This document shows, in pieces, positions 1-5,454 of a stretch of 5,642 nucleotides of DNA. This stretch comes from a bacterium (GTDB taxonomy: Bacteria > Bacteroidota > Ignavibacteria > Kapaibacteriales > Kapaibacteriaceae), in NCBI GenBank assembly GCA_020050895.1, contig JAGVJW010000112.1, forward strand, positions 1 to 5,642. The letters run 5' to 3'. Below the pieces are notes generated by a model. The model was given only the letters and a program-made list of their open reading frames with translations. It did not search any database and had not been told where the DNA came from. Every line of letters begins with the position of its first letter. Positions within the stretch are counted from its first letter, which is position 1. Position numbers and translations under genes: made by a program.

Positions 1-366
1 GAAGCTAATGCCAACATATTTAGCGCTAATGTTCAGGCGAGCAAAGAAATTGAACAGATACTGAATTTTTACACTGGTTTCAGCTACGAACGAATTAATG
101 TTATCAGCACCTACACATACGTGCTTCCGCAGGAGGTGCAGATTGTTCTTGGCTTGTTGCCCAAGCCACCGGCTGGCGAACCAGCAGTGCCTACACCGGA
201 ACAACCGGGCGACCTGGTACAACAGAAGAGCATTGTAAAAGTAAATAATGTTAATTTAAAGTGGACCATCGGATCGTCGCTGCACCTGGGTAATTTTTGG
301 CTGGCGATAGACTACTCAGTAAGCCAGTTCAATATTCTGTCGTTCGGTTTAGCTTACACGCTCTAA
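1..366 (+). CDS. C-terminal part of a probable outer-membrane beta-barrel protein (5' end outside window)
   Basis: The frame is open from base 1 to a TAA at 364-366, giving about 121 residues of a longer protein whose start lies to the left. The visible part alternates polar and hydrophobic residues as beta-strands do, for example 'TGFSYERINVISTYTYVL', 'LKWTIGSSLHLGNFWLAI' and the closing 'FNILSFGLAYTL'. A Pro-rich linker (around 'KPPAGEPAVPTPEQP') lies between two strand pairs and looks like an extracellular or periplasmic loop. The layout, a 'yxGfsYe' strand, an insert, and a final strand pair ending in an aromatic/hydrophobic C-terminus, recalls the DUF6588-type barrel proteins of Bacteroidota. 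That link is from memory and weak. An ATG- or GTG-initiated start inside the window (GTG at 121) is unlikely, because the reading frame and strand pattern continue upstream of it. Role unknown beyond a probable outer-membrane location. The gene ends head-on against mutY, with overlapping stop codons. Confidence 0.75.
   Translation, partial: EANANIFSANVQASKEIEQILNFYTGFSYERINVISTYTYVLPQEVQIVLGLLPKPPAGEPAVPTPEQPGDLVQQKSIVKVNNVNLKWTIGSSLHLGNFWLAIDYSVSQFNILSFGLAYTL
363..366. other. Overlapping convergent stop codons (CTAA)
   Basis: The TAA ending the left-hand barrel gene (364-366) and the TAG ending mutY (365-363 on the minus strand) share bases within CTAA. There is no intergenic space, and I found no stem-loop plus T-run near the junction. 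Transcription from each side must therefore run into the opposing gene or stop by a factor-dependent mechanism. Confidence 0.9.
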
Positions 367-1277
367 TCGGCAAAGCGCAAGCGCCCCCTGGCATCTACTA
401 TCACACCGTCTCTAGCCAACGCATCAACAATACCTTCAAACCATTCACACGTTGTCTGATCGGCTGTGTTAAATTGCAGTGCCCCTAACGCCTGATTCTT
501 GGTTAATCCGTTACTACTTGAACGCAGCAACTCTACAAGTGCACCGCGCCAGAGTCTGTTAGGCCGCCCCATAAATGTTTGCTCCCGCCTCTTGAGTTCA
601 CGTGGTTTTACATTCGATGCCGTAATGCTATGGGCAGACGCACAATAATGTTGAAGGGGGCAAACACTACACTCCGCCTTCCGTGCCTTGCAAATAGTAC
701 TACCCAGATCCATCATTGCCTGATACCATTCAGATGGATCTGCATCCTGTATAAACGTTCTTACGAGTTGAGTAAGAGTATCATCCAGACTAGTCTCACC
801 ATCTGTAGCATCCTTCGTCAACAATCTTGTACCCACCCGCCTTATGTTCACGTCTATGACCACGGTTTTTACACCATGCACAAATGTTGCAACGGCGGCT
901 GCAGTATAGTTGCCGAAGCCTGGAAGTTTTCGTAATTCAAATTCATCTGAAGGTATGCTGCCATCGAAGTCACGTACAATGATTCTTGCAGCATCCCGCA
1001 AACGTACTGCTCTATTATTGTAACCGAGCCCCCTCCATGCCATTATTACTTCTGCAGTCGATGCATCCGAAAGCGCTTGAATGGTCGGGAATCGATTTAT
1101 AAAATGGGGTAGCAATTCGGCAACACGGCTCGCCTGAGTCTGCTGCAGCATAATCTCCGAAACCATCACCATATAAGGCGTCGCATCAGGATTACGCCAG
1201 GGATAAGAACGGCGGTTTTCTCCGTACCAATTAAGTAAAGCCGAGCGTATGCGAATAGTATCTTTGCCTAATAGCAT
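363..1277 (-). CDS. mutY: A/G-specific adenine DNA glycosylase MutY, short form without NUDIX domain
   Basis: MutY removes adenine mispaired with 8-oxoguanine or guanine, the second line of the GO oxidative-damage repair system. The 304-residue protein carries the HhH-GPD fold. 'YPWRNPDATPY' (25-35) and 'SEIMLQQTQ' (40-48) supply the catalytic Glu41, equivalent to E. coli Glu37. The helix-hairpin-helix is 'LPGFGNYTAAAV' (118-129), and 'VIDVNIRRV' (140-148) holds catalytic Asp142, equivalent to Asp138. The iron-sulfur ligands C196-x6-C203-x2-C206-x5-C212 are complete. E. coli MutY is about 350 residues and ends in a NUDIX-like domain that reads 8-oxoG. Here the last ~70 residues, starting near 'MGRPNRLWRGALVELLR' (236-252), instead look like a small winged helix, as in actinobacterial MutY. 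'VIDVNIRRV' is also closer to the actinobacterial 'VVDTNVRRV' form. The ATG at 1277 is preceded directly by an in-frame TGA, so no longer start is possible. Upstream DNA is shared with a rightward ORF beginning 2-26 nt away. No other repair gene is nearby. Confidence 0.95.
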   Translation of the reverse strand: MLLGKDTIRIRSALLNWYGENRRSYPWRNPDATPYMVMVSEIMLQQTQASRVAELLPHFINRFPTIQALSDASTAEVIMAWRGLGYNNRAVRLRDAARIIVRDFDGSIPSDEFELRKLPGFGNYTAAAVATFVHGVKTVVIDVNIRRVGTRLLTKDATDGETSLDDTLTQLVRTFIQDADPSEWYQAMMDLGSTICKARKAECSVCPLQHYCASAHSITASNVKPRELKRREQTFMGRPNRLWRGALVELLRSSSNGLTKNQALGALQFNTADQTTCEWFEGIVDALARDGVIVDARGRLRFAD

Positions 1278-1279
1278 TC

Positions 1280-1450
1280 ATGCAACCTAGCACTTGGGGA
1301 ACAATGGACAGTGGAAAGATAGCAGAACCTGTAACAGAAGTATCGAAGGTTCTAAATCACGCATGGGATCCATATTCAAAGGTTAAAGGTGGAGCAGAAG
1401 TTGAGCTAATGTCGCTGCGCGAGCTAATTCCGAATGCATTCATCAGATAA
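1280..1450 (+). CDS. Possible small protein of 56 residues upstream of the MFS gene
   Basis: An ATG at 1280 opens a frame ending at TAA 1448-1450. A second in-frame ATG at 1304, giving 48 residues, has the purine-rich GGGGAA just upstream (about 3-4 nt spacing) and may be the true start. The product is soluble-looking, with no membrane segment or signal peptide; it contains 'LNHAWDPYSKVKGGAE' followed by 'ELMSLRELIPNAFIR'. I do not recognise a family. It would fill the only otherwise empty gap, between mutY and the transporter. It overlaps the transporter start by 17 nt, as coupled genes often do, and the transporter ATG cannot move upstream because an in-frame TAA lies at 1425-1427. Against it, the length is short enough to occur by chance, and the interval must also hold whatever promoters drive the divergent mutY and transporter genes. 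It could be a remnant of a longer gene. Confidence is low to moderate. Confidence 0.4.
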   Translation: MQPSTWGTMDSGKIAEPVTEVSKVLNHAWDPYSKVKGGAEVELMSLRELIPNAFIR

Positions 1451-2303
1451 AAGCAAATCCGGTATCCTTTTCACAGTTCTCATCTGTGGCTTGGGATACT
1501 TCGTAGACATTTATGACCTCATCTTATTCAGTGTAGTAAGAGTTGAGTCTCTAACAAGCATTGGCGTACGGCTCGAAGATGTGCTGCTTGTTAGCGAATC
1601 AATCATGCGTTCACAAATGATAGGCATGCTTCTGGGAGGAATTCTATTTGGCATTCTCGCAGACAAGCGAGGACGTCTTTCCATCCTTCTCGGTTCCATC
1701 CTGTTGTACTCACTGATGAGCATTGCAAATGCATTTGTTTCCTCTACTTCACTCTATGCAGTATTACGATTTTTCTCAGGAATTGGGCTCGCAGGGGAAT
1801 TAGGAGTCGCCGTCACGCTTGTAGCAGAGGTAATGCCGAAGGCATCGCGTGGATACGGAACAACAATAGTTGCATCTATGGGAATTCTTGGTGCAGTGTG
1901 GGCCTTTGCCGTACATACGATGTTCGATTGGAGGCCAGCGTATGTGGTGGGAGGAGTCATGGGTCTCATCCTGTTGGTTATGCGCGTACGTGTTCAGGAA
2001 TCGAGCATGTTCCGTCTGTCGGAACGTGCACTGGTAAGGCGCGGAAACATGCTCATGTTGTTCTCGCCTAAGCGATTGCTGCTCTACATTAGTTGTATTG
2101 CAATTGGTGTCCCCATCTGGTACATCATCGGTATTCTCGTGTCCTTTTCGCCGGAGTTATCTCGGGAAGGGGGCTCGGTTGGTACGGTAGTAGCCGGACA
2201 AAGCATCATGTGGGCCTACCTCGGATTAGCTGCGGGCGATCTCCTAAGCGGCTTGATAAGCCAGTGGCTTAAGAGCCGGCGTTTGTCGATCCTGTTTTTT
2301 TAA
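1434..2303 (+). CDS. MFS transporter, N-terminal two-thirds (TM1 to start of TM9), frame broken at T7 run
   Basis: This part codes for 289 residues of a major facilitator superfamily inner-membrane secondary transporter. TM1 spans about 11-36 and carries acidic residues in 'GYFVDIYDLILF', a feature of sugar/organic-acid type MFS members. MFS motif A follows TM2 as 'GGILFGILADKRGRLSIL' (68-85). TM4 holds 'LRFFSGIGLAGELGV' (111-125), with the Arg and GxG of motif B, and 'AEVMPKASRGYGT' leads into TM5. TM6 is about 168-184, ending in 'RVQESSMF'. TM7 ('CIAIGVPIWYIIGILVSFSPE', roughly 217-241) and TM8 (about 257-277) follow, and the loop 'SQWLKSRR' leads into TM9. The frame then hits TAA at 2301-2303, right after TTT TTT, after only the first residues of TM9. 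A complete MFS protein has 12 helices and about 400-450 residues; the rest is encoded from 2303 in the -1 frame. Substrate cannot be told from sequence. The ATG at 1434 is the first possible start, since TAA precedes it at 1425-1427. Its Shine-Dalgarno is poor, so coupling to the overlapping small ORF is plausible. Confidence 0.85.
   Translation: MHSSDKSKSGILFTVLICGLGYFVDIYDLILFSVVRVESLTSIGVRLEDVLLVSESIMRSQMIGMLLGGILFGILADKRGRLSILLGSILLYSLMSIANAFVSSTSLYAVLRFFSGIGLAGELGVAVTLVAEVMPKASRGYGTTIVASMGILGAVWAFAVHTMFDWRPAYVVGGVMGLILLVMRVRVQESSMFRLSERALVRRGNMLMLFSPKRLLLYISCIAIGVPIWYIIGILVSFSPELSREGGSVGTVVAGQSIMWAYLGLAAGDLLSGLISQWLKSRRLSILFF
2295..2301 (+). other. T7 homopolymer at the MFS frame change
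   Basis: Seven T residues span the last two sense codons (TTT TTT) and the first base of the TAA stop of the upstream MFS part. The downstream part is read in the -1 frame through TTA ATG. A one-base gain (T8) or two-base loss (T5) restores a single frame. Such tracts are places for sequencing error, replication slippage, or transcriptional/ribosomal slippage. The 0-frame heptamer is G TTT TTT, which is not an ideal X XXY YYZ site: re-pairing in the A site is perfect, but the P site would have a first-position mismatch. Confidence 0.7.
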
Positions 2304-2689
2304 TGTTATCGGGAACGCTATCGTGGTGGTATCTTGCCACCACAAATAAGTCGGAGGCGGTAACCTACCTACAGTGTGGTCTGTTAGGGTTTGCCGCAGG
2401 ATATTGGGCTGTATTCGTCACAACATCGGCAGAGCAATTTGGCACAAATCTCAGGGCTACTGTTGCCACATCTGTTCCGAATTTTGTAAGGGGAGCGCTC
2501 GCACCTGCATTACTGTTGTTTCGGTTTTTTGCAACAGGCGGGTTACCTGAAATGGGTATTGTATATGCAAACAGGCCTCTTGCAAGCAGTGCAGTTAGTG
2601 TGGGTGTGCTCACGTTTGCAACTGCGATTCTTGGATGGATGTTTCTGCGTGAGTCGTTTGGAAAAGAATTGGAGTATCTGGAGACATAA
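2303..2689 (+). CDS. MFS transporter, C-terminal third (rest of TM9 to TM12), in -1 frame
   Basis: This frame encodes the missing end of the transporter begun at 1434. From its ATG (overlapping the preceding stop as TAATG) it gives 128 residues. 'MLSGTLSWWYLATT' completes TM9. 'CGLLGFAAGYWAVFVTTSAEQF' is TM10, with an acidic residue and the 'FGTNLRATVATSVPNFVRG' loop typical of sugar-porter-like MFS proteins. 'APALLLFRFFA' forms TM11 and 'AVSVGVLTFATAILGWMFL' TM12, followed by a short charged tail. It has no complete helical bundle of its own and would not work alone. Adding one T to the T7 run (or removing two) joins the two parts into a protein of about 418 (or 417) residues with a continuous TM9, the normal MFS size. 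The short overlap also permits translational coupling giving two polypeptides, but a split inside a helix makes that less attractive. The downstream gene starts 32 nt later, consistent with one transcript. Confidence 0.8.
   Translation: MLSGTLSWWYLATTNKSEAVTYLQCGLLGFAAGYWAVFVTTSAEQFGTNLRATVATSVPNFVRGALAPALLLFRFFATGGLPEMGIVYANRPLASSAVSVGVLTFATAILGWMFLRESFGKELEYLET
2323..2343 (+). repeat. Perfect 7-bp hairpin downstream of the MFS frame change
   Basis: GTGGTGG (2323-2329) is exactly complementary to CCACCAC (2337-2343), with a 7-nt loop that a U-G closing pair could shorten to 5. Five of seven pairs are G-C. It lies 21 nt after the T7 run. It has no following T-tract, so it is not an intrinsic terminator. 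The spacing is longer than the 5-9 nt usual for frameshift-stimulating structures, so a role in recoding is only a possibility. Confidence 0.5.
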
Positions 2690-2709
2690 TTCGTACAGTC
2701 ACTTTTTTT

Positions 2710-2714
2710 AAGGA
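2710..2714 (+). promoter_or_regulatory. Shine-Dalgarno AAGGA deciding the barrel-protein start
   Basis: AAGGA sits 7 nt before the ATG at 2722, an ideal distance. It is only 1 nt before the alternative in-frame TTG at 2716, which would add two residues. This favours the ATG. Confidence 0.75.
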
Positions 2715-2721
2715 TTTGTTC

Positions 2722-3396
2722 ATGAGAAAAACCTTACTTGTATTGTTCATCGTGTTTACGTCTACCGCCAGTATGTTGGCACAAGACATCTATCTTGGCC
2801 CCTATGTGCTTTTGAAAGGTGGCACCAATGTAGCTGGTGTACCGGATGGTCTAAAAACCAGCGCCAATTTCAATGGCATTCCTGACTTCGGCTTAACCGC
2901 AAGATGGATGTTTGATAAGTATTCGAACCTTGGTGTTGTGTTAGACTTCGGCTATTCTACCTATTCTTTCAGAGTAGGTCCGGATAATGCCGATCAAGCA
3001 ACCGATGCCAGCACAATCATTTTCAAACCCTCGTATATCACCGTCGTTCCCTCGATATACCTGAGCGGATTTACACTTGGTTTTGCGTTTGGTTTCCCTG
3101 CCGCTTATAGCGTGATGAGCGCGACAGGTGATGATAAGTCGGGACAGTTTCTTGCCAATGTTAAGGACATAAACGGTCCACTCATTGAATTACGAGTAGG
3201 TGGAATGATTCCAGTGCTCAAGAGTGAAAAAGGTATCCTCAGCATCCTCGTTCAGGGCGGGTACATGCTTACAGGGATGGTAGACAACACCTATTGGGAG
3301 AAATACAGCAGTACGTTCAAAGATGAAGCGAACAATCCAAAGGTACTCTCATTGGGTGTTGGCGTCAACTATCTGTTTAATCTGTCTGAGCTGTAA
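2722..3396 (+). CDS. Outer-membrane beta-barrel protein, exported
   Basis: The protein is 224 residues long. It begins with a classic signal peptide: 'MRK', a hydrophobic core 'TLLVLFIVFTSTAS', and a probable cleavage after Ala20 ('SMLA|QDIYLG'). There is no lipobox Cys. The mature part is a run of amphipathic strands and turns, for example 'DFGLTARWMFDKYSNLGVVLDFGYSTYSF', here read in two pieces: 'FGLTARWMF' and 'LGVVLDFGYSTYSF'. Later strands include 'YITVVPSIYL', 'FTLGFAFGFPAAYSV', 'LIELRVGGMIPVL', 'LSILVQGGYML' and the final 'VLSLGVGVNYLFNL'. That number and length of strands fits a small, roughly eight-stranded barrel of the kind annotated as 'outer membrane protein beta-barrel domain' in Bacteroidota. 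Family assignment beyond this is not possible by eye, and substrate or partner is unknown. The ATG at 2722 is chosen over a TTG at 2716 because of the well-spaced AAGGA. It lies 32 nt after the transporter and 19 nt before guaA, so it is probably co-transcribed with them; the functional link is unclear. Confidence 0.85.
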   Translation: MRKTLLVLFIVFTSTASMLAQDIYLGPYVLLKGGTNVAGVPDGLKTSANFNGIPDFGLTARWMFDKYSNLGVVLDFGYSTYSFRVGPDNADQATDASTIIFKPSYITVVPSIYLSGFTLGFAFGFPAAYSVMSATGDDKSGQFLANVKDINGPLIELRVGGMIPVLKSEKGILSILVQGGYMLTGMVDNTYWEKYSSTFKDEANNPKVLSLGVGVNYLFNLSEL

Positions 3397-3415
3397 CACG
3401 TATCAGTGCTTTTGA

Positions 3416-4957
3416 GTGACACATTCGGAAAAAATCATCATCCTCGATTTTGGCAGCCAGTACACGCAACTGATTGCTAGGAAAGTGCGCGAGATAGGAG
3501 TCTATGCAGAGATTCACCCGTACTCAATCAGCAGACAGACTTTTGATGCACTTGATCCAAGAGGAGTGATTTTATCCGGAAGTCCATGGAGTGTTTATTC
3601 TGAAGGCGCTCCTCATCCGGTATTCAATTTATTTACAACGGGTGTGCCCATACTCGGCATCTGCTATGGAATTCAACTGATTGCGCAGCAGTTGGGTGGT
3701 GCAGTCGACAAAGCGGCACGCCGTGAGTATGGCCGCGCAATCCTTGCTGTGGAAGACGATACTGATTTGTTCAAAGGGCTTGGTCCAACGATGCAAGTCT
3801 GGATGAGCCACGGCGACCATCTTACAACTATCCCACCAGGCTTCGAACACATAGCAAGGACAGATAATGCTGAATACTGTGCAATCCGTAATAAGGAATT
3901 GAATGTGTGGGGCGTACAGTTTCATCCCGAAGTCCACCACACCGAATCGGGAAAAACTCTACTCAGAAATTTCGCCATCGATATCTGCAAGTGCTCTCCA
4001 ACGTGGAATGCTACATCGTTTATCGATGCAGCCGTTGTAGACATTCAAAATACTGTTGCCGATGGAGGGGTAATATGTGCCCTCAGCGGAGGCGTCGACT
4101 CAACAGTGGCTGCCGTGCTTATACATAAAGCAATTGGCGATAGAGTGCATTGCATACACGTCGATAGCGGCTTAATGAGGAAGAATGAAAGTCGGACGAT
4201 AGTAAATCTATTTAAAGAACACTTCCAGATAACCGTCGACCTGGTGGATGGCTCCGAACAATTCATTTCGCGGCTGAGCGGCGTTGAAGATCCCGAGGGT
4301 AAACGAAAAATTATCGGTAATACGTTCATCGACCTCTTCGAACAGGAAGCAACAAAATTTCACGATGCACAGTTTCTCGCCCAGGGTACGCTGTACCCTG
4401 ATGTGATTGAGTCGGCAAACACCAATGGTCCTTCGCAAACAATCAAGACGCATCATAATGTAGGGGGCTTACCCGATGTTATGAATTTGAAATTGATTGA
4501 ACCCTTTAGAGAATTGTTCAAAGATGAAGTCCGTGCTGTTGGACGCGAGTTAGGAATACCGGAATGGTTTGTTGGACGGCATCCGTTCCCGGGACCGGGT
4601 CTTGCGATAAGGATGCCTGGAGTCTTTACAAGGGAAAAGGCCGAAATACTCAGAGAGGCAGATGAGGTATTCCTGGAGGAAATTCGAAATGCAGGCCTGT
4701 ACAATGAAATATGGCAAGCTTTTGCTGTGCTCCTGCCCGTACGTACTGTGGGTGTAATGGGCGATGAGCGCACGTACGAGTATGTGTGCGCACTACGGGC
4801 CGTCACTAGCGTAGATGGCATGACGGCCGACTGGTACCACATGCCGCATGAAGTATTGTCGCGCACCAGCAACCGCATCATCAATGAAATCCGAGGCATC
4901 AATCGTGTTGTATATGATGTTTCGTCCAAGCCCCCTTCAACAATAGAGTGGGAGTAG
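3416..4957 (+). CDS. guaA: GMP synthase (glutamine-hydrolysing)
   Basis: This cytosolic enzyme converts XMP, ATP and glutamine to GMP, AMP, pyrophosphate and glutamate, the last step of de novo GMP synthesis. At 513 residues it is full length for the two-domain bacterial form. The N-terminal class I glutamine amidotransferase starts 'IIILDFGSQYTQLIARKVRE'. It has nucleophile Cys83 in 'GICYGIQLIAQQLGG', and His170 and Glu172 in 'QFHPEV' complete the triad. The ATP-pyrophosphatase domain carries the P-loop 'ALSGGVDSTVAA', with SGGVDS at 224-229, then 'HVDSGLMRKNE', 'AQGTLYPDVIES', 'KTHHNVGGLP' and 'RHPFPGPGLAIR'. The dimerisation domain ends in the canonical 'SKPPSTIEWE'. No key residue is missing. 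The start is a GTG at 3416: an in-frame TGA at 3413-3415 rules out anything longer, the first residues align with the family N-terminus, and there is no clear Shine-Dalgarno. It follows the barrel gene by 19 nt, and the next gene begins 2 nt after its stop. Confidence 0.98.
   Translation: MTHSEKIIILDFGSQYTQLIARKVREIGVYAEIHPYSISRQTFDALDPRGVILSGSPWSVYSEGAPHPVFNLFTTGVPILGICYGIQLIAQQLGGAVDKAARREYGRAILAVEDDTDLFKGLGPTMQVWMSHGDHLTTIPPGFEHIARTDNAEYCAIRNKELNVWGVQFHPEVHHTESGKTLLRNFAIDICKCSPTWNATSFIDAAVVDIQNTVADGGVICALSGGVDSTVAAVLIHKAIGDRVHCIHVDSGLMRKNESRTIVNLFKEHFQITVDLVDGSEQFISRLSGVEDPEGKRKIIGNTFIDLFEQEATKFHDAQFLAQGTLYPDVIESANTNGPSQTIKTHHNVGGLPDVMNLKLIEPFRELFKDEVRAVGRELGIPEWFVGRHPFPGPGLAIRMPGVFTREKAEILREADEVFLEEIRNAGLYNEIWQAFAVLLPVRTVGVMGDERTYEYVCALRAVTSVDGMTADWYHMPHEVLSRTSNRIINEIRGINRVVYDVSSKPPSTIEWE
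4382..4400 (+). repeat. Perfect 8-bp inverted repeat inside guaA
   Basis: CAGGGTAC (4382-4389) and GTACCCTG (4393-4400) are exact reverse complements around a 3-nt loop, GCT. The repeat encodes part of the conserved 'AQGTLYPDV' stretch, so protein constraint explains some of it. There is no T-run after it, so it is not an intrinsic terminator. Confidence 0.5.
4951..4954 (+). promoter_or_regulatory. Shine-Dalgarno GGAG inside the guaA 3' end
   Basis: GGAG lies in the last sense codons of guaA, 5 nt before the ATG at 4960. This supports ATG 4960 over an in-frame GTG at 4948, which has no such site. It also suggests that ribosomes finishing guaA restart on the next gene. Confidence 0.65.
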
Positions 4958-4959
4958 AA

Positions 4960-5451
4960 ATGGAAATAAGTCCGGTTTGGATGCACCTGCTTGTCAATCA
5001 TGTTTCAATTGTTGGAACATTCATAGGCTTGGCAATCGTTATTGTAGGATTGTTTATGAAGAGCAGCGTTGTAAAAAACGTTGGTCTTACAGTGTTTGTA
5101 GCAACAGGACTTACGGTTTACGCTGCATATCTAACGGGAGAACCTTCTGAGGAAGCCGTGGAGAATCTTTCTGGCATATCAGAGCAATTGATTCACAACC
5201 ACGAGGAAGCAGCTCGTTGGTCGCTTACGGCAATGTCGGCAGCGCTGGTACTTTGTCTTGCAACGTTATTTTATAAACCTCGAAAAGCGATTGTTAGAAA
5301 TGCTGTTTTGATTGCTTTTCTAGTGACTTCTGTAGTGGCGTATGCGATAATTGTTAAGACGAGTCATGACGGAGGCTTGATTCGCCGGCCCGACCTTAAT
5401 CCTTCTCCTACCGTTAACGAACGCAACATCAACCACGAGCACCAACACTGA
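4960..5451 (+). CDS. Four-helix membrane protein of unknown function, DUF2231-like
   Basis: The 163-residue product has four predicted membrane helices at about 13-33, 37-58, 84-104 and 111-133, so it sits in the inner membrane. Polar residues that look conserved cluster at helix ends: 'MHLLVNHVSIVGT' (8-20) at the start of helix 1, 'YLTGEPSEEAVE' (57-68) after helix 2, 'IHNHEEAARW' (78-87) before helix 3, and 'TSHDGGLIRRPDL' (135-147) after helix 4. From memory, this pattern (NH-P/S-I-xGT, TGEPxEE, HEEA, GGxIR) recurs in a family of small membrane proteins related to or resembling DUF2231. Paired membrane histidines could bind haem or metal, but that is inference. The hydrophilic tail ends in a His-rich 'NINHEHQH'. 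The ATG at 4960 is preferred because of the GGAG upstream. It lies 2 nt after guaA and is probably coupled to it; the DJ-1 gene starts 3 nt after its stop in the same frame. No function is assigned. Confidence 0.8.
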   Translation: MEISPVWMHLLVNHVSIVGTFIGLAIVIVGLFMKSSVVKNVGLTVFVATGLTVYAAYLTGEPSEEAVENLSGISEQLIHNHEEAARWSLTAMSAALVLCLATLFYKPRKAIVRNAVLIAFLVTSVVAYAIIVKTSHDGGLIRRPDLNPSPTVNERNINHEHQH

Positions 5452-5454
5452 CCA

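Noticed and set aside
579..935. 118-codon open frame on the plus strand
   Set aside because: It lies entirely antisense to the mutY catalytic core, and its product is Cys/His-rich low-sense sequence with no recognisable motif; it is a shadow of mutY.
2257..2271. 6-bp hairpin TAAGCC/GGCTTA upstream of the T7 run
   Set aside because: It is short, within coding sequence, and expected by chance; it lies on the wrong side of the T7 run for a stimulatory structure.
2701..2710. T7 run before the barrel-protein gene as an intrinsic terminator
   Set aside because: I find no GC-rich stem immediately before it, and the next gene's Shine-Dalgarno follows directly; more likely an A/T-rich leader.
4741..4792. 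Palindrome GTACGTAC and the nearby GCGCAC/GTGCGC repeat in guaA
   Set aside because: Both are short, lie in conserved coding sequence, and have no terminator or operator context.
4453..5001. 182-codon open frame on the minus strand
   Set aside because: It is antisense to the conserved guaA C-terminal half. Its Ser/Thr/Arg-rich product has no family resemblance.
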